From contig NZ_LAVK01000011.1 in assembly GCF_001083795.1 (NCBI RefSeq), forward strand, positions 1-49,777: a stretch of 49,777 bases of DNA. The letters run 5' to 3'. A program made the translations under genes and the position numbers. Numbering within the stretch: position 1 is the first letter of the stretch; every line of letters begins with the position of its first letter. The stretch comes from Streptomyces sp. SBT349 (GTDB taxonomy: Bacteria > Actinomycetota > Actinomycetes > Streptomycetales > Streptomycetaceae). The notes beneath the pieces are model-generated. The model saw only the letters and a program-made list of their open reading frames with translations. It was not told the DNA's origin and did not search any database. Below are positions 8,529 to 16,981 of the stretch, piece by piece.

Positions 8529-10481
8529 TCAGGGCTTCCGCCGGTAGAGGCGGTCGATCTCCCGCGCGTAGGCCGCCATGGCCGCCCGCCGCCGCACCTT
8601 CAGCGAGGGCGTCAGCAGCCCGTTCTCCTCGGTGAACTCGCCCTCCACGACGGCGAAGGCGCGGATCGACTCGGCGCGGGAGACCGTCTCGTTGGCGTGG
8701 TCGACCGCGCGCTGCACCGTCTCCCGCAGCTCCTCGTCCTCGCACAGCGCGGCCACCGGCGTGTCCGCCGGGCGCCCGCGGACCGCGAGCCAGTGGGCCA
8801 GCGCCTCGCGCTCCAGCGTCACCAGCGCGGCGACGAAGGGGCGTCCCTCGCCGACGACCACGCAGGGCCCGAGCGGGGGACGGCCGCGCAGCCGGTCCTC
8901 CAGCGGGCCGGGGGAGACGTTCTTGCCGCCGCTGGTGACGAGGATGTCCTTCTTGCGGCCGGTGATCGCCAGGTAGCCGTCGGCGTCGAGCCGTCCGAGG
9001 TCGCCGGTGGCGAACCAGCCCTCGCGCAGGGCCGCCTCGGTGGCGCTCTCGTCGTTCCAGTAGGCGCCGGTGACGATGCCGCCCGAGACCAGCACCTCCC
9101 CGTCGTCGGCGATGCGCACCGCCGCGCCGGGCACCGGGTGGCCGACCGTGCCGGGCCGGGGCGCGAGCGGCGGGTTGACGGTGGCGGCCGAGGTGGTCTC
9201 GGTGAGGCCGTAGCCCTCGTAGACGGCGATGCCGCAGCCCAGGAAGAACAGCGCCAGCCGCGGGTCGAGCGGCGAGCCCCCGCTGACGGCGTACCGCAGC
9301 CTGCCGCCCAGCGCCGCGCGGATCCTGCGGTAGACCAGCAGGTCGTAGAGGCCCCTGGCCAGCCGCAGCCCGGGTCCCGGGCCGGGGCCCGTCCCGTCGT
9401 AGGCGCGCAGCGCCGCCTCGCCCCAGGCCACGCCGACCCGGTCGGCCCGTGCGAACGAGGCGCCGCGGCCCATGCGTTCGGCCATGGCCCGCCCGGTGTC
9501 GTGGATCTTCTCGAACAGATAGGGCACGCCGACGAGGAACGTCGGCCGGAAGGAGGCCAGTTCGGGCCGGAGGTCGTCGGGCCTGACGCTGGGGCAGTGG
9601 CCGATCTCGATGCGCGCGGACAGGCAGGCGATCTGGATGGTCCGGCCCAGGATGTGCGCCAGCGGCAGGAAGATCAACGTGGCCGGGGTCTCCCCGGTGA
9701 CCTCCTCGAAGACCGGCCGGAGCAGCTCCACCAGGTTGGCCGCCTCGGCGTGGAGATTGGCGTGGGTGAGCACGCAGCCCTTGGGGCGGCCCGTGGTGCC
9801 CGAGGTGTAGACGAGGGTGGCGACGGCCTCGGGGGCGAGCGCCGCCCGGCGCGCGGCCACGGCGGCGTCCCCCTCCTCGCCGCCGGCGCGGCCGAGTCCG
9901 GCCAGCTCGTCGAGACCGCCGTGGTCGATCACCCACACCGCCGGACGCGGCGCGGCGGGGCCGGACCCGGCCGGGGCGGCGAGGGCCCTCTCGGCGGTCT
10001 CCGCGTTCTCCCCGGTCTCCACCACGAGGAACGCGGCCCCCGAGTCCCGCAGGATCCAGGCCAGTTGGTCGGCCGAGGAGGTCGCGTAGACCGGCACGGT
10101 GACGCCGCCCGCCGCCCAGACGGCGAAGTCGGTCACGGCCCACTCGGCGCGGGTGCGGGCCATCAGGGCGACCCGGCCGCCCGGTGGGAGCCCGGCGGCG
10201 ATCAGCCCCTTGGCCACCTCGGCGACCTGGCGGGCGAACGCCGCGGCGGTCACCGGCTCCCACCGGTCCCCCGCCTTGCGCCGCAGGACCACCGCGTCGG
10301 GCGCCTCGGCGGCGTTGGTGAACGGGATGTCCGCGGTGCTGCCCCGCGTCGGCGGGGGAACGAGCGGCGGCACGCGCACCTCGCGCACCACCCCGTTCTC
10401 CCGGATCAGCCGGGGGCGGACGCGGTCGGCCAGGCCCCCGCGCCGCCGCGCCCTCCGCATGTCCCTGTGCGCGCTGCCCAT
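8529..10481 (-). CDS. Long-chain fatty-acid CoA ligase (FadD15-like AMP-binding enzyme)
   Basis: A 650-residue ANL-superfamily enzyme that activates fatty acids to acyl-CoA through an acyl-adenylate. The P-loop YTSGTTGRPKG is near residue 220, the A5 motif EGYGLTETTSAATVN near 420, and TGDLGRLDADGYLAITGRKK near 490, followed by the catalytic-lysine region VTSGGKNVSP. GGGAG sits 7 bp before the ATG. It is divergent from the fabG/maoC genes, and a candidate TetR operator lies between them, so it probably belongs to the same lipid-catabolism regulon. Confidence 0.93.
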   Translation of the reverse strand: MGSAHRDMRRARRRGGLADRVRPRLIRENGVVREVRVPPLVPPPTRGSTADIPFTNAAEAPDAVVLRRKAGDRWEPVTAAAFARQVAEVAKGLIAAGLPPGGRVALMARTRAEWAVTDFAVWAAGGVTVPVYATSSADQLAWILRDSGAAFLVVETGENAETAERALAAPAGSGPAAPRPAVWVIDHGGLDELAGLGRAGGEEGDAAVAARRAALAPEAVATLVYTSGTTGRPKGCVLTHANLHAEAANLVELLRPVFEEVTGETPATLIFLPLAHILGRTIQIACLSARIEIGHCPSVRPDDLRPELASFRPTFLVGVPYLFEKIHDTGRAMAERMGRGASFARADRVGVAWGEAALRAYDGTGPGPGPGLRLARGLYDLLVYRRIRAALGGRLRYAVSGGSPLDPRLALFFLGCGIAVYEGYGLTETTSAATVNPPLAPRPGTVGHPVPGAAVRIADDGEVLVSGGIVTGAYWNDESATEAALREGWFATGDLGRLDADGYLAITGRKKDILVTSGGKNVSPGPLEDRLRGRPPLGPCVVVGEGRPFVAALVTLEREALAHWLAVRGRPADTPVAALCEDEELRETVQRAVDHANETVSRAESIRAFAVVEGEFTEENGLLTPSLKVRRRAAMAAYAREIDRLYRRKP

Positions 10482-10594
10482 GGATCAACTCCCTCGCCCG
10501 CTCCCCAGGATGGCGCTGCCGCCGGGCCACCGGCCGCGCCCTCCGGGCATGCTCTGTGCTGATCACGGTCGACTGACATGACTCCCCAGTAGAC

Positions 10595-10608
10595 TTACCG
10601 CGCAGTAG
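10595..10608 (+). promoter_or_regulatory. Candidate TetR operator TTACCGCGCAGTAG
   Basis: This 14-bp site lies 11 bp upstream of the fabG start and overlaps the start of its ribosome-binding region. It matches the reverse complement of the box at 13479-13492 (TTACCGCAGAGTAA) at 11 of 14 positions. Shared sites at both promoters of this locus suggest control by the TetR repressor encoded between them. Confidence 0.6.
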
Positions 10609-10619
10609 GAAGGAAATCA

Positions 10620-11948
10620 ATGACCGACAGATATCTCTCCTTCACCGCCACCCGCCCCGGAGCCTTCCTCAGCAAGCGGCTCGGCCTGCCCCGCCCCGGG
10701 CACCTCGCCCGGCACGACCCGGCGGGCCCTCCGTTCCCCGGCCTCGTCGAGCTGGGCCACGCCGAAGGAGGCCGCGCCACCGAGGCGTTGGGCGGCATCC
10801 TCGCCTCCTGCGGCGTGGCCGCCCGGCAGCGCCCCGAGCGCCCCGCCGGGCTCGTCTTCGACGCGACCGGCATCACCGACAGCGGCCGGCTCGCCGAGCT
10901 GCACGCCTTCTTCGGCCCCCGGCTCCGCTCGCTCGCCCCCTGCGGCCGGGTCCTCGTGGTGGCCACCCCGCCCGAGCTCGCCGCCACCCGCGGCGAGACG
11001 GTGGCCCAGCGGGCGATCGACGGCTTCGTCCGGGCGCTCGCGCGGGAGTCGCGGCACGGCGCCACCGCGAACCTCCTGCGGGTCGCACCCGGAGCCGAGG
11101 GCGCCATGGAGTCCGCCGTCCGCTTCGTCCTCTCCCCGCGCTCCGCCTATGTCTCGGGCCAGACGCTGCGCTGTGACACCACCGTCCCCGCCGAGCCGCC
11201 CGCCGCGTGGGAGCGCCCGCTCGACGGGCGGACCGCCCTGGTCACCGGCGCCGCCCGCGGCATCGGCGCCGCGGTGGCCGAGACGCTGCACCGCGACGGC
11301 GCCACGGTGGTCTGCCTGGACCTGCCCGCGCGGGCCGAGCCGCTGCGCGCGCTCGCCGCGCGGCTCGGCGGCACCGCGCTCACCGTGGACGTCACGGACG
11401 CGGACGCGGGCGACCGCGTCGCGGACCACCTGCGCGAGCGGCACGGCGGCGGCCTCGACGTCCTGGTCCACAACGCCGGGATCACCCGCGACAAGCCGCT
11501 CGGCGCCATGGAGGCCGAGCGCTGGCACGCCGTCCTCGGGGTCAACCTGATCGCCGCCGAGCGGCTGACCGAGGCCCTGCTCCCGCTCCTGCGCGACGGC
11601 GGCCGGATCGTCGCGACCTCCTCCATCAGCGCCATCGCGGGCATCCCGGGGCAGACCAACTACGCGGCCAGCAAAGCCGGGTTGACGGGGCTGGTCCAGG
11701 CCCTCGCCCCGGACCTGGCCGAACGCCGCGTCACCGCCAACGCCGTGGCCCCCGGCTTCATCGCCACCGACATGACCGCCGCCATCCCCGGCCCGGTCCG
11801 CGCGGTCGTCAGCCGGCTGAACAGCCTGGGCCAGGCGGGCCGGCCCATCGACGTGGCCGAGGCCGTCGCCTTCCTCGCCTCGCCCGCCAGCGGCGCCGTC
11901 ACCGGCCAGGTCCTCCGGGTCTGCGGGCAGGCCGTGCCCGGCTCATGA
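10620..11948 (+). CDS. High-molecular-weight 3-oxoacyl-ACP/CoA reductase (FabG4-like)
   Basis: A 442-residue short-chain dehydrogenase with an extra N-terminal Rossmann-like domain (residues 1-195), the build of mycobacterial FabG4. The C-terminal domain has the cofactor loop TGAARGIG near residue 205, NAGITRDKP near 285 and the catalytic Ser plus YAASKAG near 350. Such enzymes reduce 3-oxoacyl-CoA or -ACP, or run in reverse in beta-oxidation. AGGAAGGAAA precedes the ATG. Its stop overlaps the start of the next gene (ATGA), so the two are translationally coupled. Confidence 0.93.
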   Translation: MTDRYLSFTATRPGAFLSKRLGLPRPGHLARHDPAGPPFPGLVELGHAEGGRATEALGGILASCGVAARQRPERPAGLVFDATGITDSGRLAELHAFFGPRLRSLAPCGRVLVVATPPELAATRGETVAQRAIDGFVRALARESRHGATANLLRVAPGAEGAMESAVRFVLSPRSAYVSGQTLRCDTTVPAEPPAAWERPLDGRTALVTGAARGIGAAVAETLHRDGATVVCLDLPARAEPLRALAARLGGTALTVDVTDADAGDRVADHLRERHGGGLDVLVHNAGITRDKPLGAMEAERWHAVLGVNLIAAERLTEALLPLLRDGGRIVATSSISAIAGIPGQTNYAASKAGLTGLVQALAPDLAERRVTANAVAPGFIATDMTAAIPGPVRAVVSRLNSLGQAGRPIDVAEAVAFLASPASGAVTGQVLRVCGQAVPGS

Positions 11949-12784
11949 GCACCCTGCCGGCCTCCTACGCCCGCGCCCTGCTGCTGCCGCGCGGCGGCGG
12001 CCCGCTGCCCGAGGGCGCCCTCTCCGGGCCGCCGAACGCCGCCGACCCCGCGCGCCTGGCCCGTTACGCCGCGGTGTGCGGCTTCCGCCGCGCCGACCGG
12101 CTGCCGCCCACCTACCCGCACATCGCCGCGTTCCCCCTGGCCATGGAGCTGATGACGCGGCGCGACTTCCCGTTCCGGCTGCCGGGGCTCGTCCACCTCG
12201 GCTGCCGGATCGAGCACAGGAGGCCCCTCGCCCCCGGCGAGCCGCTGTCCTTCCGCGTCGAGGCGGCCGGGCCGGTGCCGCACCCCGGGGGCACCGCGTT
12301 CGACATCACGACCGAGGCGACCGAGGCGACCGAGGCGACCGGCGCGGGTGGCGCCGCGGTCTGGCGCTCGGCCGCCACCTACCTCAGCCGCCGCCGGGGG
12401 CCCTCCCCGCGACGGCCCGACGCGCCCGGCGGCTCACGCGAGCCGAGGGCGTCCGTCCCGGGCGAGGTCTGGGACGTGCCGGCCGCGACCGGCCGCCGCT
12501 ACGCGGCCGTCTCCCGCGACCGGAACCCGATCCACCTCCACCCTCTCCCCGCCCGGCTGTTCGGGTTCCCGCGGGCCATCGCCCACGGCATGTGGTCCCT
12601 GGCCCGCTGCCTGGCCGCGCTGGAGGACGGGCTGCCCGACGCGTTCACCGCCGAGGCGCGCTTCCGCGCCCCGATACCGCTGCCGGGGCGGGTGACGTTC
12701 GCCGGTTCGCCGCGCGGCCCGTTCACCCTGCGCGCCACCGCCGACGGCCGCCCGCACCTGGAGGGCCGCGTCACACCCGGCTGA
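11945..12784 (+). CDS. MaoC-like (R)-specific enoyl-CoA/ACP hydratase, double hot-dog
   Basis: A 279-residue protein with two hot-dog halves, like the HtdX/HtdY group. The hydratase-2 motif is in the second half as SRDRNPIHLH followed by FGFPRAIAHGM, with the catalytic Asp and His present. It should interconvert 2-enoyl and 3-hydroxyacyl thioesters, the step next to FabG. It starts in an ATGA overlap with fabG. A short in-frame repeat at about 12311-12340 encodes repeated Ala-Thr-Glu in the linker between the halves. Confidence 0.88.
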   Translation: MSTLPASYARALLLPRGGGPLPEGALSGPPNAADPARLARYAAVCGFRRADRLPPTYPHIAAFPLAMELMTRRDFPFRLPGLVHLGCRIEHRRPLAPGEPLSFRVEAAGPVPHPGGTAFDITTEATEATEATGAGGAAVWRSAATYLSRRRGPSPRRPDAPGGSREPRASVPGEVWDVPAATGRRYAAVSRDRNPIHLHPLPARLFGFPRAIAHGMWSLARCLAALEDGLPDAFTAEARFRAPIPLPGRVTFAGSPRGPFTLRATADGRPHLEGRVTPG

Positions 12785-12790
12785 CACGCC

Positions 12791-13447
12791 TCACTTCCGG
12801 CCCTGGGCGTCCGGCGGGGACCAGACCTCGCCGGCCAGCACGTTCCGCATCCCCACCCACACCACGTTCATCAGCCGCAGGGTGATCCCCTCCGGCGACC
12901 GCCCCGGGTGCCGCTCCATCCAGTCGGTGACCGCGTCCGCCGCGCCCACCAGGGCGTGGGCAACGAAGTCCGCGTCGTCCGCCCCGAGTCCGGCGCCGCC
13001 GTCGCTGTCCTCGATGCCCGCGACGACCAGCGCCGTGACCTCAGCCATCACCGAACGGCGCGCCCGCGCCAGCTCGTTCGCGATCGCCTCGCTCTGCTCG
13101 GGCGCCTGCCGGTGCAGCACCACCCAGCTGTCCCTGCGCTCCGCGACGAAGGCGAAGAATCCGAACAGCCCGTGCCACAGGCGCAGTTCGGGGGAACGTC
13201 CCCCCTCTGCCCCCTCCCGGAACGCCGCCGCCAGCCGCAGCGCCTCGCGCCGCACGCACGCGATGAACAGCCCCTCCTTGGAGCCGAGATACAGATAGAT
13301 CATCGGCTTGGAGATCCCCGCCAGCTCCGCGATCTCGTCCACGACGGCGGCGCGGTAGCCGCGCTGGGAGAACACGTGCACGGCCGCGTCGATGATCTCC
13401 TGCTCGCGCACGCTCCTCGGCAGCCGGCGCCTGGGCTTGTCGTTCAC
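12791..13447 (-). CDS. TetR-family repressor of the lipid-catabolism locus
   Basis: A TetR regulator of 218 residues from a GTG at 13447 (MNDKPRRRLPRSVREQEIID); an ATG at 13471 would add eight residues. The N-terminal helix-turn-helix reads YRAAVVDEIAELAGISKPMI followed by YLYLGSKEGLF. The C-terminal ligand domain has LWHGLFGFFAFVAERRDSWV. It is convergent with maoC and divergent from the SCP2 gene. Two palindromes lie in the divergent promoter and a related one before fabG, so autoregulation and repression of both arms are likely. An acyl-CoA is a plausible inducer by analogy with other fatty-acid TetR repressors. Confidence 0.92.
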   Translation of the reverse strand: MNDKPRRRLPRSVREQEIIDAAVHVFSQRGYRAAVVDEIAELAGISKPMIYLYLGSKEGLFIACVRREALRLAAAFREGAEGGRSPELRLWHGLFGFFAFVAERRDSWVVLHRQAPEQSEAIANELARARRSVMAEVTALVVAGIEDSDGGAGLGADDADFVAHALVGAADAVTDWMERHPGRSPEGITLRLMNVVWVGMRNVLAGEVWSPPDAQGRK

Positions 13448-13478
13448 CCTTGCCAGCCTACCGACGATCATCCTAATC

Positions 13479-13508
13479 TTACTCTGCGGTAAGTTTACTA
13501 TCGGGTAA
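13479..13508. promoter_or_regulatory. Tandem TetR operator pair in the tetR/SCP2 divergent promoter
   Basis: Two imperfect palindromes, TTACTCTGCGGTAA (13479-13492) and TTACTATCGGGTAA (13495-13508), are spaced 16 bp start to start. They sit in the AT-rich gap between the divergent tetR and SCP2 genes and share TTAC-N6-GTAA with the site before fabG. The layout fits a pair of dimer-binding sites. Confidence 0.7.
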
Positions 13509-13513
13509 GGAAT

Positions 13514-13978
13514 GTGATGACAGAGACCGACCTGGAGAGCCTGCTCGCGCGGGACTTCGCGAGCGTCACCCCCGAGGAGTTCGCGGCGCTGGTGAGGAAC
13601 GCGTCCCGCGGGGACATCGAGCGGGTGATGCGCGGGGAGCTCCGCACCCGCGTGCTCGCCGAGATCTTCGGCCGTCTCGCGGGCCAGTTCCGCGCCGAGG
13701 AGGCGGGCGGGCTCACCGCCCTCATCCGCTGGGAGATCACCGGCGACCCGGTCGTGGTCTACGAGACGGCCATCGCCGACTCCGCCTGCACGGTCACCGA
13801 GGGCCCCTCCGACGCCGACGCCCGCACCGTTCTCACCATGGGCGACGCCGAGTTCCTCAAGCTCGTCTCGGGGACCAGCGCGCCGGTCGCGATGTTCATG
13901 ACCCGCAGGCTCAAGGTCACCGGCGACATGGGGCTCGCCTCGGGCCTGACCCGGCTCTTCGAGATCCCGCGGGGCTGA
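13514..13978 (+). CDS. SCP2 sterol-carrier domain protein
   Basis: A 154-residue protein made of one SCP2-like lipid-binding domain (residues 25-150). It contains AGGLTALIRWEITGDPVVVY and the typical end MTRRLKVTGDMGLASGL. Such proteins bind acyl-CoA or other lipids and may deliver them to an enzyme. Start codons GTG (13514) and ATG (13517) are adjacent; TAAGGA is just upstream. An ATG at 13512 is followed at once by a stop. Ten bases separate it from the acyl-CoA dehydrogenase, so they share an operon. Confidence 0.9.
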   Translation: MMTETDLESLLARDFASVTPEEFAALVRNASRGDIERVMRGELRTRVLAEIFGRLAGQFRAEEAGGLTALIRWEITGDPVVVYETAIADSACTVTEGPSDADARTVLTMGDAEFLKLVSGTSAPVAMFMTRRLKVTGDMGLASGLTRLFEIPRG

Positions 13979-13988
13979 GGGCGCGGCG

Positions 13989-15203
13989 ATGAGCGGGTTC
14001 TCCCTCGACCTCACCGACGACCAGCGCCACCTGCGCGACTGGGTCCACGGCTTCGCCGCCGACGTCGTCCGCCCCGCCGCCTCCGAATGGGACGAGCGCG
14101 AGGACACCCCCTGGCCCGTCATCAGGGAGGCCGCCGCCATCGGCCTCTACGGCTTCGAGTCGCTGGCCGAGATGTTCGGCGACCCCACCGGCCTCACGCT
14201 CCAGCTCGCCAACGAGGAGCTGTTCTGGGGCGACGCGGGCATCGGGATGGCGCTGTTCGGCACCCAGCTCGCGGTGGCCGGGATCTTCGCCGCGGGCACG
14301 CCGGACCAGCTCGCCGAGTGGGTGCCGCAGTGCTTCGGCGATGCCGACGCCCCGGCGGTGGGGGCGTTCTGCGTCTCCGAACCGGGCGCGGGCTCAGACG
14401 TCTCGGCGCTGCGCACCCGCGCCCGGTACGACGAGGCCAGGGACGAGTGGGTGCTCGGCGGCCAGAAGGCGTGGATCACCAACGGGGGCATCGCCGCCGT
14501 CCACGTGGTCGTCGCCTCCGTGGAACCGGAGCTGGGGGCCCGCGGGCAGGCGGCGTTCGTCGTCCCCCCGGGCACGGCGGGGCTCGCCGCGGGCCGCAAG
14601 ATCAAGAAGCTCGGCCTGCGCGCCTCGCACACCGCCGACGTCTTCCTCGACGACGTGCGCGTCCCGGGCCACTGCCTGCTGGGCGGCAAGGAGCGCCTGG
14701 ACCGGCGTCTCGCCAGGGCCCGCGAGGGCGACCGCGCGAAGGGCCAGGCGGCGATGGCCACGTTCGAGGTCTCCCGCCCCACCGTCGCCGCGCAGGCCCT
14801 CGGCATCGCCCGCGCCGCCTACGAGTACGCGCTCGCGTACGCGGGGGAGCGCGAGGCGTTCGGCCGCCCGATCATCGAGAACCAGGCCGTCGCCTTCCCC
14901 CTGGCCGACCTCCGCACGGAGATCGACGCGGTGCGGCTGCTGATCTGGCGCGCCGCCTGGATGGCCCGCACCGAGCGGGCGTTCACGGCGGGCGAGGGCT
15001 CGATGTCCAAGCTCCGCGCGGGCGAACTCGCCGTCAGCGCCACCGGGAAGGCCGTCCAGATCCTCGGCGGGGCGGGCTACAGCCGCGAGCACCCGGTGGA
15101 ACGGATGTACCGCGACGCCCGGATCTACACGATCCTCGAGGGCACGAGCGAGATCCAGCGCCTGGTGATCGCCCGCGCCATCTCCGGCCGCCAGATCCGG
15201 TGA
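13989..15203 (+). CDS. Acyl-CoA dehydrogenase
   Basis: A 404-residue FAD-dependent acyl-CoA dehydrogenase that carries out the first oxidation of beta-oxidation. The family signature CVSEPGAGSDVSALRT is near residue 130, GQKAWITNGG near 160, and the catalytic glutamate sits in ILEGTSEIQRL near 380. A basic insert near residues 230-255 (KERLDRRLARAREGDRAKGQ) is longer than in short-chain enzymes. It follows the SCP2 gene by 10 bp. With FabG, MaoC and FadD the locus encodes most of a beta-oxidation cycle, although no thiolase is in the window. Confidence 0.94.
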   Translation: MSGFSLDLTDDQRHLRDWVHGFAADVVRPAASEWDEREDTPWPVIREAAAIGLYGFESLAEMFGDPTGLTLQLANEELFWGDAGIGMALFGTQLAVAGIFAAGTPDQLAEWVPQCFGDADAPAVGAFCVSEPGAGSDVSALRTRARYDEARDEWVLGGQKAWITNGGIAAVHVVVASVEPELGARGQAAFVVPPGTAGLAAGRKIKKLGLRASHTADVFLDDVRVPGHCLLGGKERLDRRLARAREGDRAKGQAAMATFEVSRPTVAAQALGIARAAYEYALAYAGEREAFGRPIIENQAVAFPLADLRTEIDAVRLLIWRAAWMARTERAFTAGEGSMSKLRAGELAVSATGKAVQILGGAGYSREHPVERMYRDARIYTILEGTSEIQRLVIARAISGRQIR

Positions 15204-15284
15204 ACGAACGAGGCGGGCCCCCGCCGCCCGGTCGCCCGGCGACGGTCGGCTCCGCCGGGGGTGGGCGTCGGTACCGTGGTGCGC

Positions 15285-15545
15285 ATGTGGGAGACCAGCT
15301 ACTCCATCGGTGAGGCGGGGGCCCGGCTCGGGGCCATCGCCCACGAGGTCGGCGCGACGCGCGAGCCGGTGGCCATCACCGAGCACGGGCGCACCGTCGC
15401 GATACTGATCAGCCCCGCCGACGCGCTGGAGCTGGAGGAGATGCGGGCGCTGGCCGCCCACCGCGAGCGGCAGGCGCGGGGGGAGGCCGCCGGCGTGCCG
15501 CACGACGAGGCGTTCCGCCGGGTCTTCGGCGGGGACGAGGCGTGA
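15285..15545 (+). CDS. Phd/YefM-family antitoxin
   Basis: An 86-residue antitoxin starting MWETSYSIGEAGARLG at the ATG (15285); homology starts there rather than at the upstream in-frame GTG (15261). The N-terminal Phd/YefM fold (residues 1-55, with VAITEHGRTVAILIS) binds DNA and the C-terminus should bind the toxin. The pair is expected to repress its own promoter. Its stop overlaps the toxin start by 4 bp. Confidence 0.88.
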   Translation: MWETSYSIGEAGARLGAIAHEVGATREPVAITEHGRTVAILISPADALELEEMRALAAHRERQARGEAAGVPHDEAFRRVFGGDEA

Positions 15546-15787
15546 TTGCGGAGATCATCTGGGAGCCGGAGGCACTCGCGCGGGCGGAGCGGTTCGCCAC
15601 GACCGATCCCGCGGGGGTACGCCAGGTCTTCGCCTCGGTGGACCGCCTCGCCGGTGACCCCCGCCCCAAGGGCGCCTTCGGCAGCGCCGATCTGCTGCGC
15701 GTCCACGTCGGGGTCTACCGCGTGATGTACGAGATCGACGGCGGGTGGGTACGGGTCAGCGTGATCCACCTGGGCCGCATGGGCTGA
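15542..15787 (+). CDS. RelE/ParE-superfamily toxin
   Basis: An 81-residue toxin from a GTG that overlaps the antitoxin stop. It has the RelE/ParE plan: IIWEPEALARAERF at the N-terminus, LRVHVGVYRVMYEI in the middle and VSVIHLGRMG at the end. The RVHVG-YRV-Y core and terminal basic/aromatic pattern fit the RelE mRNA-interferase branch better than ParE, but the distinction is not certain from sequence alone. Confidence 0.85.
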   Translation: MIAEIIWEPEALARAERFATTDPAGVRQVFASVDRLAGDPRPKGAFGSADLLRVHVGVYRVMYEIDGGWVRVSVIHLGRMG

Positions 15788-16346
15788 GCTCGTTCTTCAT
15801 GGTCCGGCCTCGAACGATGCCCCGAACGTGATGGCTCGTACGGGGATCCCGGGGACGTGCATACGGCCTCCGTCTGATCCTGTGCGTCGGCAAAAGAGGC
15901 ACTGGACCAGCACGAAGGCCGTGGGGGAATGAGTCCGCTGCATCACGATGTCCGGTGGCCCTGGACGTGGTGTGGGCGCCGCCACCACCGTCGGCAGTGC
16001 TTGGGGACGCGCGGCTCCACCACCAGCCGTCCCCGGTCGACTCCGCGACGCACTGGGCGAATTGCCGCCACTGGCGACGAGACAGGTTGGACTCCACGCA
16101 CACCCGGGGACCGATGAGTTCAGGGTTCGCCCCGGGCACCGCGATGATCAGCAGTTGCTCGTTGTCCTTCCCATACCGGTGCCATCGCAAAGCCTCGATG
16201 TCGGCCCACGCCCATCTCTCCACACGGCCGGCAAAACGCCTGATCACGCGCGCATCCTTGTCGCGCTCCTCTTCGAAGTACGTTATGCGAAGACCTTGGG
16301 GTGTTACCTCGATCCGCTGATACGCACCCAGGAAAGACGACCTCAC
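15756..16346 (-). CDS. Hypothetical protein with a probably frameshifted C-terminus
   Basis: The first 105 residues read as real protein (GAYQRIEVTPQGLRITYFEE, RFAGRVERWAWADIEAL, ELIGPRVCVESNLSRRQWRQ), a Streptomyces hypothetical type with a beta-rich, PH-like feel. After about residue 108 (VAESTGDGWWW) the composition becomes Ser/Arg/Pro-rich and looks like read-through in a wrong frame. The open frame then runs 32 bp into the convergent toxin gene. A frameshift near 16020-16030 is likely. The start is a GTG. DNA here is less GC-rich than the surroundings. Confidence 0.5.
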   Translation of the reverse strand: MRSSFLGAYQRIEVTPQGLRITYFEEERDKDARVIRRFAGRVERWAWADIEALRWHRYGKDNEQLLIIAVPGANPELIGPRVCVESNLSRRQWRQFAQCVAESTGDGWWWSRASPSTADGGGGAHTTSRATGHRDAADSFPHGLRAGPVPLLPTHRIRRRPYARPRDPRTSHHVRGIVRGRTMKNELSPCGPGGSR

Positions 16347-16373
16347 GACTCAACCCCCCGCTCCGTTTCCAGG

Positions 16374-16676
16374 CTACTGGCCGCCATCCCGAGAGAGCCA
16401 TGCGCTCGGCCGAACGGGCCCGGCCGGATCAGCGACCCGGAAGGTCCGGGCTGTGCGCTCGCTCCACGCGATGGGAGCCGCTTTGAGTGCCTGGGTGGGA
16501 GGAGGTGCCCTGGTCCGGATCGGGGGCGGCCAGCCGCGTTCGAACGCCGATCCACCTCCTGCCACCCAAACCGCCCCGCACACGGGGCACTTGGCAACGC
16601 CGGCCCCGCTCAACCCCGCCGCCACCCGCTTGCGCAACCGGCGATCACGACGCCACTGCCCGGACGGGCGTCTCAC
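16374..16676 (-). CDS. Small zinc-ribbon-like hypothetical protein, coupled to the DUF6233 gene
   Basis: An ORF of about 100 residues that starts at a GTG overlapping the DUF6233 stop codon (GTGA). Residues 5-45 look genuine: basic helix RRDRRLRKRVAAGL, then CPVCGAVW, a possible half zinc site. The C-terminal half is low-complexity and may not be under selection. The real gene may be shorter, or this may be only an open frame. Confidence 0.35.
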   Translation of the reverse strand: MRRPSGQWRRDRRLRKRVAAGLSGAGVAKCPVCGAVWVAGGGSAFERGWPPPIRTRAPPPTQALKAAPIAWSERTARTFRVADPAGPVRPSAWLSRDGGQ

Positions 16677-16981
16677 CGGTCCTCCGCCGGAGGGACCTCG
16701 GCGTGGCAGACCATGCACCGTTCGATCCGGCCGCCGTGCTCGGCCACGACCCGCCGCGCGTCCGCCAGATGGAGGTCGGGCGCGCCGGGGCACCAGCACC
16801 CGGCCCGGTGCAGCACCCCGCGCCGCGGCTCGCCGGGCGCCGAGCGCATCCACTGCACCCACCACCGCGGCCCGGCCCGCTCCTCGGCCTCGTCGATGGC
16901 CCTCCGCACGGCGTCGAGCTGCGACTCCAGCCAGCGCGCGAGAGCCCGGAGACGCGGCACATCGGACGGCAAATCGTTCAC
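16673..16981 (-). CDS. DUF6233 family protein
   Basis: A 102-residue protein of a Streptomyces family of unknown function. It shows the typical start NDLPSDVPRLRALARWLESQ, a helix predicted to coil (VRRAIDEAEERAG), the central GVLHRAGCWCPGAPDLHLAD and the end RCMVCHAEV. Cysteines in CWC and CMVC could bind zinc. It starts with GTG and has no clear ribosome-binding site; TAGTAT about 10 bp upstream resembles a -10 box, so a leaderless transcript is possible. Confidence 0.75.
   Translation of the reverse strand: MNDLPSDVPRLRALARWLESQLDAVRRAIDEAEERAGPRWWVQWMRSAPGEPRRGVLHRAGCWCPGAPDLHLADARRVVAEHGGRIERCMVCHAEVPPAEDR

Noticed and set aside
15797..15988. A 63-codon minus-strand ORF in the toxin-antitoxin flank
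   Set aside because: It overlaps the longer hypothetical frame and has no motif. It may be part of the same decayed gene in another frame, but it is not supportable on its own.
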